From Moraxella bovis (lineage in GTDB: Bacteria; Pseudomonadota; Gammaproteobacteria; Pseudomonadales; Moraxellaceae), in the NCBI RefSeq assembly GCF_002014975.1, contig NZ_MUXV01000011.1:1-8659 (forward strand): DNA of 8,659 nucleotides, in the 5' to 3' direction. The notes under the pieces were generated by a model, which worked only from the letters and a program-made list of their open reading frames with translations, was not told where the DNA came from and ran no database searches. The translations under genes and the position numbers were made by a program. This document shows, in pieces, positions 6,616 to 8,659 of this stretch. Within the stretch, counting starts at the first letter, position 1. Every line of letters starts with the position of its first letter.

Positions 6616-7266
6616 ATGAAACAATACACCACCGAAATCGGCATTGTTGCCCCCTTAGACCGTGCCAATGTGGACACCGATTTGATTATCCCCAAGCAGT
6701 TTTTAAAGTCCATCAAACGCACAGGTTTTGGCGATAATTTGTTTGATGAACTGCGTTATTTGGACGAAGGCTTTTTAGGGCAAGATATCAATGCACGCCC
6801 CAAAAATCCTGATTTTGTGCTAAATCAAGACCGCTACCAAGGGGCAACCATTTTGCTTGCTCGCACCAATTTTGGTTGCGGTTCTAGCCGTGAACACGCA
6901 CCGTGGGCGTTGAATGAATTTGGCTTTCGCACGATTATCGCCCCAAGTTTTGCTGATATTTTTTATAACAACTGCTTTAAAAACGGTATGCTTCCTGTGA
7001 TTTTGTCTGAAAGCGAAGTTGATGAACTGTTTAAAGAATGTTTTGATAATATCGGCTATCAATTAACGGTAGATTTGGAAAATCAAAAAGTCATCTCGCC
7101 AAGTGGTAAAGAATATCATTTTGAAGTAGACGCTTTTCGTAAGCATTGTTTGTTAAATGGGCTTGATGATATTGGCTTAACTTTACAAAATGCTGATGAT
7201 ATTCGTGCCTTTGAAGAAAAAGCTAAAAATGAGCGTCCTTGGGTGTTTAAGGAATTGATGGCTTGA
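6616..7266 (+). CDS. leuD: 3-isopropylmalate dehydratase, small subunit
   Basis: Small (swivel-domain) subunit that joins LeuC to form the isopropylmalate isomerase. At 216 residues it has the usual length for the proteobacterial type. Landmarks are [21 protein letters not shown] (11-31), [18 protein letters not shown] (82-99) with the substrate-binding GSSREHAPW loop, and [18 protein letters not shown] (111-128). AAAAGG at 6601-6606 precedes the ATG by nine bases and touches the stop codon of the PIN toxin gene, 14 bases upstream, so leuD expression probably depends on transcription through the inserted genes. The first half is GC-richer than the second: one counted line near 6841 is about 53% and one near 7021 about 28%. 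Confidence 0.97.
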   Translation: MKQYTTEIGIVAPLDRANVDTDLIIPKQFLKSIKRTGFGDNLFDELRYLDEGFLGQDINARPKNPDFVLNQDRYQGATILLARTNFGCGSSREHAPWALNEFGFRTIIAPSFADIFYNNCFKNGMLPVILSESEVDELFKECFDNIGYQLTVDLENQKVISPSGKEYHFEVDAFRKHCLLNGLDDIGLTLQNADDIRAFEEKAKNERPWVFKELMA

Positions 7267-7275
7267 TTATTTTTT

Positions 7276-7299
7276 GATTAAGTGTTTAATCGGGTTTTT
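7276..7299 (+). terminator. Small hairpin with T-run between leuD and leuB, weak
   Basis: GATTAA (7276-7281) pairs with TTAATC (7286-7291) around a four-base loop and is followed by GGGTTTTT (7292-7299). The stem is only six bases and AT-rich, so strong termination is unlikely; it could tune leuB expression or be chance in this AT-rich 68-base spacer. Confidence 0.25.
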
Positions 7300-7334
7300 A
7301 ATTAACTTTAATAAATTTTTAAAAGGAATGTCAA

Positions 7335-8405
7335 ATGACAAAACACATCGCAATCCTAAACGGCGACGGCATTGGTCCTGAAATTGTATCCCAAGCCGTT
7401 AAAGTGTTGGATAAATTGATTAAAAACGGCTTAAACGCCACTTACGAATACGCCAAATTGGGCGGAGAAGCCTATGACGCTTATGGCTCGCCTTATCCGA
7501 GCGAGACCCAACAAATCGTGCGTAAAGCCGATGCGGTACTATTGGGGGCGGTCGGTTCGCCACAATACGACAATTTGGAGAGAGCATTACGCCCAGAACG
7601 GGGGCTTTTGGCAATTCGTAAAGATTTGAATTTATTTGCCAATCTGCGACCTGCTATTCTTTATAACGAACTTGCCAATGCGTCCACCTTAAAGACCGAT
7701 GTTGTGGCAGGGCTTGATATTTTGATTGTCCGAGAGCTGACAGGCGATATTTATTTTGGCGAGCCACGCGGAATTATTACCAATGACAAAGGCGAGCGTG
7801 AAGGTTTTAATACAATGCGATATAGTGAGAGTGAAATTCGCCGTATTGCCAAAGTGTCCTTTGAATCCGCCCAAAAGCGAAATAAAAAACTGTGTAGCGT
7901 GGATAAAGCCAATGTATTAGAAACAACCGAATTATGGAAACAAATTTTTAATGAAGTTGCCAAAGAGTATCCAGATGTGGAATTGTCGCATATGTATGTG
8001 GATAATGCGGCTATGCAACTGGTCAAAAACCCCAAGCAGTTTGATGTGATTGCCACAGGCAATATTTTTGGCGATATTTTATCCGACCAAGCGTCTATGC
8101 TAACAGGCTCTATTGGTATGCTTCCATCGGCAAGCCTTGATGAAAATGGCAAAGGGCTTTATGAGCCAAGCCACGGCTCTGCCCCTGACATTGCAGGGCA
8201 AAATAAGGCAAACCCTTTGGCGACCATTTTATCATTGGCAATGCTTTTGCGGTATAGTCTCAATGACGAAACCCGTGCCAAACAGGTAGAACAGGCGGTA
8301 CAAAAAGTGCTAGAACAAGGTTATCGCACGGCGGACATCTATGAAGACGGCACGACTTTGGTTGGCTGTGCGGACATGGGTGATAAAGTGGTGCAGGCGT
8401 TGTAA
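7335..8405 (+). CDS. leuB: 3-isopropylmalate dehydrogenase
   Basis: NAD-dependent enzyme that oxidises and decarboxylates 3-isopropylmalate to 2-oxoisocaproate, the keto acid of leucine. The 356 residues match the family. Recognised parts are [13 protein letters not shown] (6-18), [20 protein letters not shown] (82-101), [15 protein letters not shown] (132-146), [14 protein letters not shown] (188-201), [11 protein letters not shown] (219-229), [20 protein letters not shown] (240-259) and [18 protein letters not shown] (277-294). By comparison with the Thermus enzyme, Arg95, Arg105 and Arg133 bind substrate, Tyr140 and Lys191 are catalytic, and Asp223, Asp247 and Asp251 hold the metal; all are present. 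The NAD-binding segment [14 protein letters not shown] is of the NAD type, not the NADP type of isocitrate dehydrogenase. AGGA at 7324-7327 sits seven bases before the ATG. It is the last gene of the operon, ahead of a strong terminator. Confidence 0.98.
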   Translation: MTKHIAILNGDGIGPEIVSQAVKVLDKLIKNGLNATYEYAKLGGEAYDAYGSPYPSETQQIVRKADAVLLGAVGSPQYDNLERALRPERGLLAIRKDLNLFANLRPAILYNELANASTLKTDVVAGLDILIVRELTGDIYFGEPRGIITNDKGEREGFNTMRYSESEIRRIAKVSFESAQKRNKKLCSVDKANVLETTELWKQIFNEVAKEYPDVELSHMYVDNAAMQLVKNPKQFDVIATGNIFGDILSDQASMLTGSIGMLPSASLDENGKGLYEPSHGSAPDIAGQNKANPLATILSLAMLLRYSLNDETRAKQVEQAVQKVLEQGYRTADIYEDGTTLVGCADMGDKVVQAL

Positions 8406-8420
8406 GGTTGTCAATCTAAC

Positions 8421-8447
8421 AAAAAGCCCGTGATTGTGGGCTTTTTT
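8421..8447 (+). terminator. Rho-independent terminator of the leu operon
   Basis: AAAAAGCCC (8421-8429) pairs perfectly with GGGCTTTTT (8438-8446) around an eight-base loop, with a run of six Ts at 8442-8447. The A-run on the other side makes it symmetrical, so it could also stop a transcript arriving on the minus strand. Confidence 0.9.
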
Positions 8448-8449
8448 AT

Positions 8450-8485
8450 TTGCCAAGTGATTGATTTTGCTTTACAATGTTAGGG
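8450..8485 (+). promoter_or_regulatory. Promoter-like sequence pointing right, without a visible gene
   Basis: TTGCCA (8450-8455) and TACAAT (8473-8478) are exactly 17 bases apart and each matches five of six sigma-70 consensus bases. Transcription would start near 8485 and run into the inverted-repeat region. No open reading frame with a ribosome-binding site follows within the window. Confidence 0.45.
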
Positions 8486-8499
8486 CGTGTTGAACATTG
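8475..8499. repeat. Short inverted repeat CAATGTT/AACATTG
   Basis: CAATGTT (8475-8481) and AACATTG (8493-8499) are perfect complements separated by 11 bases. They overlap the predicted -10 and start region of the rightward promoter-like sequence, so this could be an operator or a 5' hairpin; chance cannot be excluded. Confidence 0.3.
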
Positions 8500-8551
8500 A
8501 TAACATTTTATTTAAACTTGGTAGGGGTTTAAGGCCTTGATTGATTTTTGC

Positions 8552-8640
8552 ATGAAAAATGGCTATCCGACCACTTAATTTAAAAAATTAAGTAAAAATC
8601 TTAAAAATTTAGCCGTTTAAGTGGTCGGATTGTTTTTCAT
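8552..8640. repeat. 89-bp nested inverted repeat (MITE-like, terminator or structured RNA)
   Basis: The outer arms are ATGAAAAA (8552-8559) and its complement TTTTTCAT (8633-8640). After a five- versus two-base internal loop come perfect 14-bp arms, ATCCGACCACTTAA (8565-8578) and TTAAGTGGTCGGAT (8617-8630). Inside lies a competing 9-bp hairpin, ACTTAATTT (8573-8581) with AAATTAAGT (8585-8593), which shares bases with the long arm, so the two cannot form together. A further pair, GGCTA (8561-8565) with TAGCC (8610-8614), also competes. The element holds no open frame longer than a few codons. It could be a miniature inverted-repeat element, a large bidirectional terminator, or a switchable RNA structure. 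Confidence 0.6.
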
Positions 8641-8659
8641 CGTCAAAAACTTGTCTGAT
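8609..8659 (-). CDS. Possible 3' end of a gene entering from the right
   Basis: On the minus strand one frame is open from the window edge for 16 codons, reading IRQVFDDEKQSDHLNG, and stops at TAA (8609-8611). The hydrophilic composition would suit a protein C-terminus, and a convergent gene would explain the symmetrical terminator and hairpins. Sixteen codons is too short to distinguish from chance. Confidence 0.18.
   Translation of the reverse strand: MRQVFDDEKQSDHLNG

Noticed and set aside
7751..8152. 133-residue minus-strand open frame opposite leuB
   Set aside because: It is the longest antisense frame, but leuB is fully conserved here and the translation is serine/leucine-rich without a motif or ribosome-binding site.
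8552..8578. Eight-codon frame before hairpins, resembling an attenuator leader peptide
   Set aside because: There is no Shine-Dalgarno at a usable distance and no run of one amino acid's codons, and the same pattern appears on the other strand because of the inverted repeat.
1..8659. CRISPR array, tRNA or rRNA genes
   Set aside because: No regularly spaced direct repeats and no tRNA cloverleaf or rRNA-like sequence were seen on reading either strand.

Overview
The window looks like a piece of a gammaproteobacterial chromosome, most likely Moraxella or a close relative in the Moraxellaceae. This is an inference from gene content, the mix of about 50-55% GC housekeeping genes with AT-rich spacers and small genes, and base style. 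No rRNA or other marker gene is present to prove it.

Left part (about 1-2620, minus strand): a gene for a secreted WG-repeat protein (2620 to 1697) is followed after a 225-base gap by sdaA, an iron-sulfur L-serine ammonia-lyase (1471 to 32). A 178-base divergent intergenic region (2621-2798) then carries outward-facing promoters for the WG-repeat gene and for leuC. An interrupted 17-base palindrome lies inside the WG-repeat promoter.

Middle and right part (2799-8405, plus strand): the leucine biosynthesis genes leuC, leuD and leuB. LeuC and LeuD are the two subunits of 3-isopropylmalate dehydratase, and LeuB oxidises the product. leuC and leuD are not adjacent. Five small genes, on sampled lines clearly more AT-rich than leuC, lie between them (4284-6601): a DUF1963/YwqG-like protein, an unrecognised 106-residue protein, a YbhB/PEBP-like protein, and a two-gene cassette that looks like a toxin-antitoxin pair (unrecognised small protein plus a PIN-domain VapC-like nuclease). 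Gaps inside this block are 12, 12 and 19 bases, then an 11-base overlap. The toxin stop codon touches the leuD ribosome-binding site. The whole leuC-to-leuB run therefore reads as one operon, with a 13-bp hairpin just after leuC that may reduce readthrough.

Right end (8406-8659): a strong intrinsic terminator closes the operon. After it come a good promoter-like sequence (8450-8478) and an 89-base region of nested inverted repeats (8552-8640) with no clear gene. This could be a small RNA, a miniature mobile element, or the termination region of a gene entering from the right on the minus strand.

The most interesting content is the accessory cassette placed between two subunit genes of one enzyme, and the unexplained structured DNA at the right edge.
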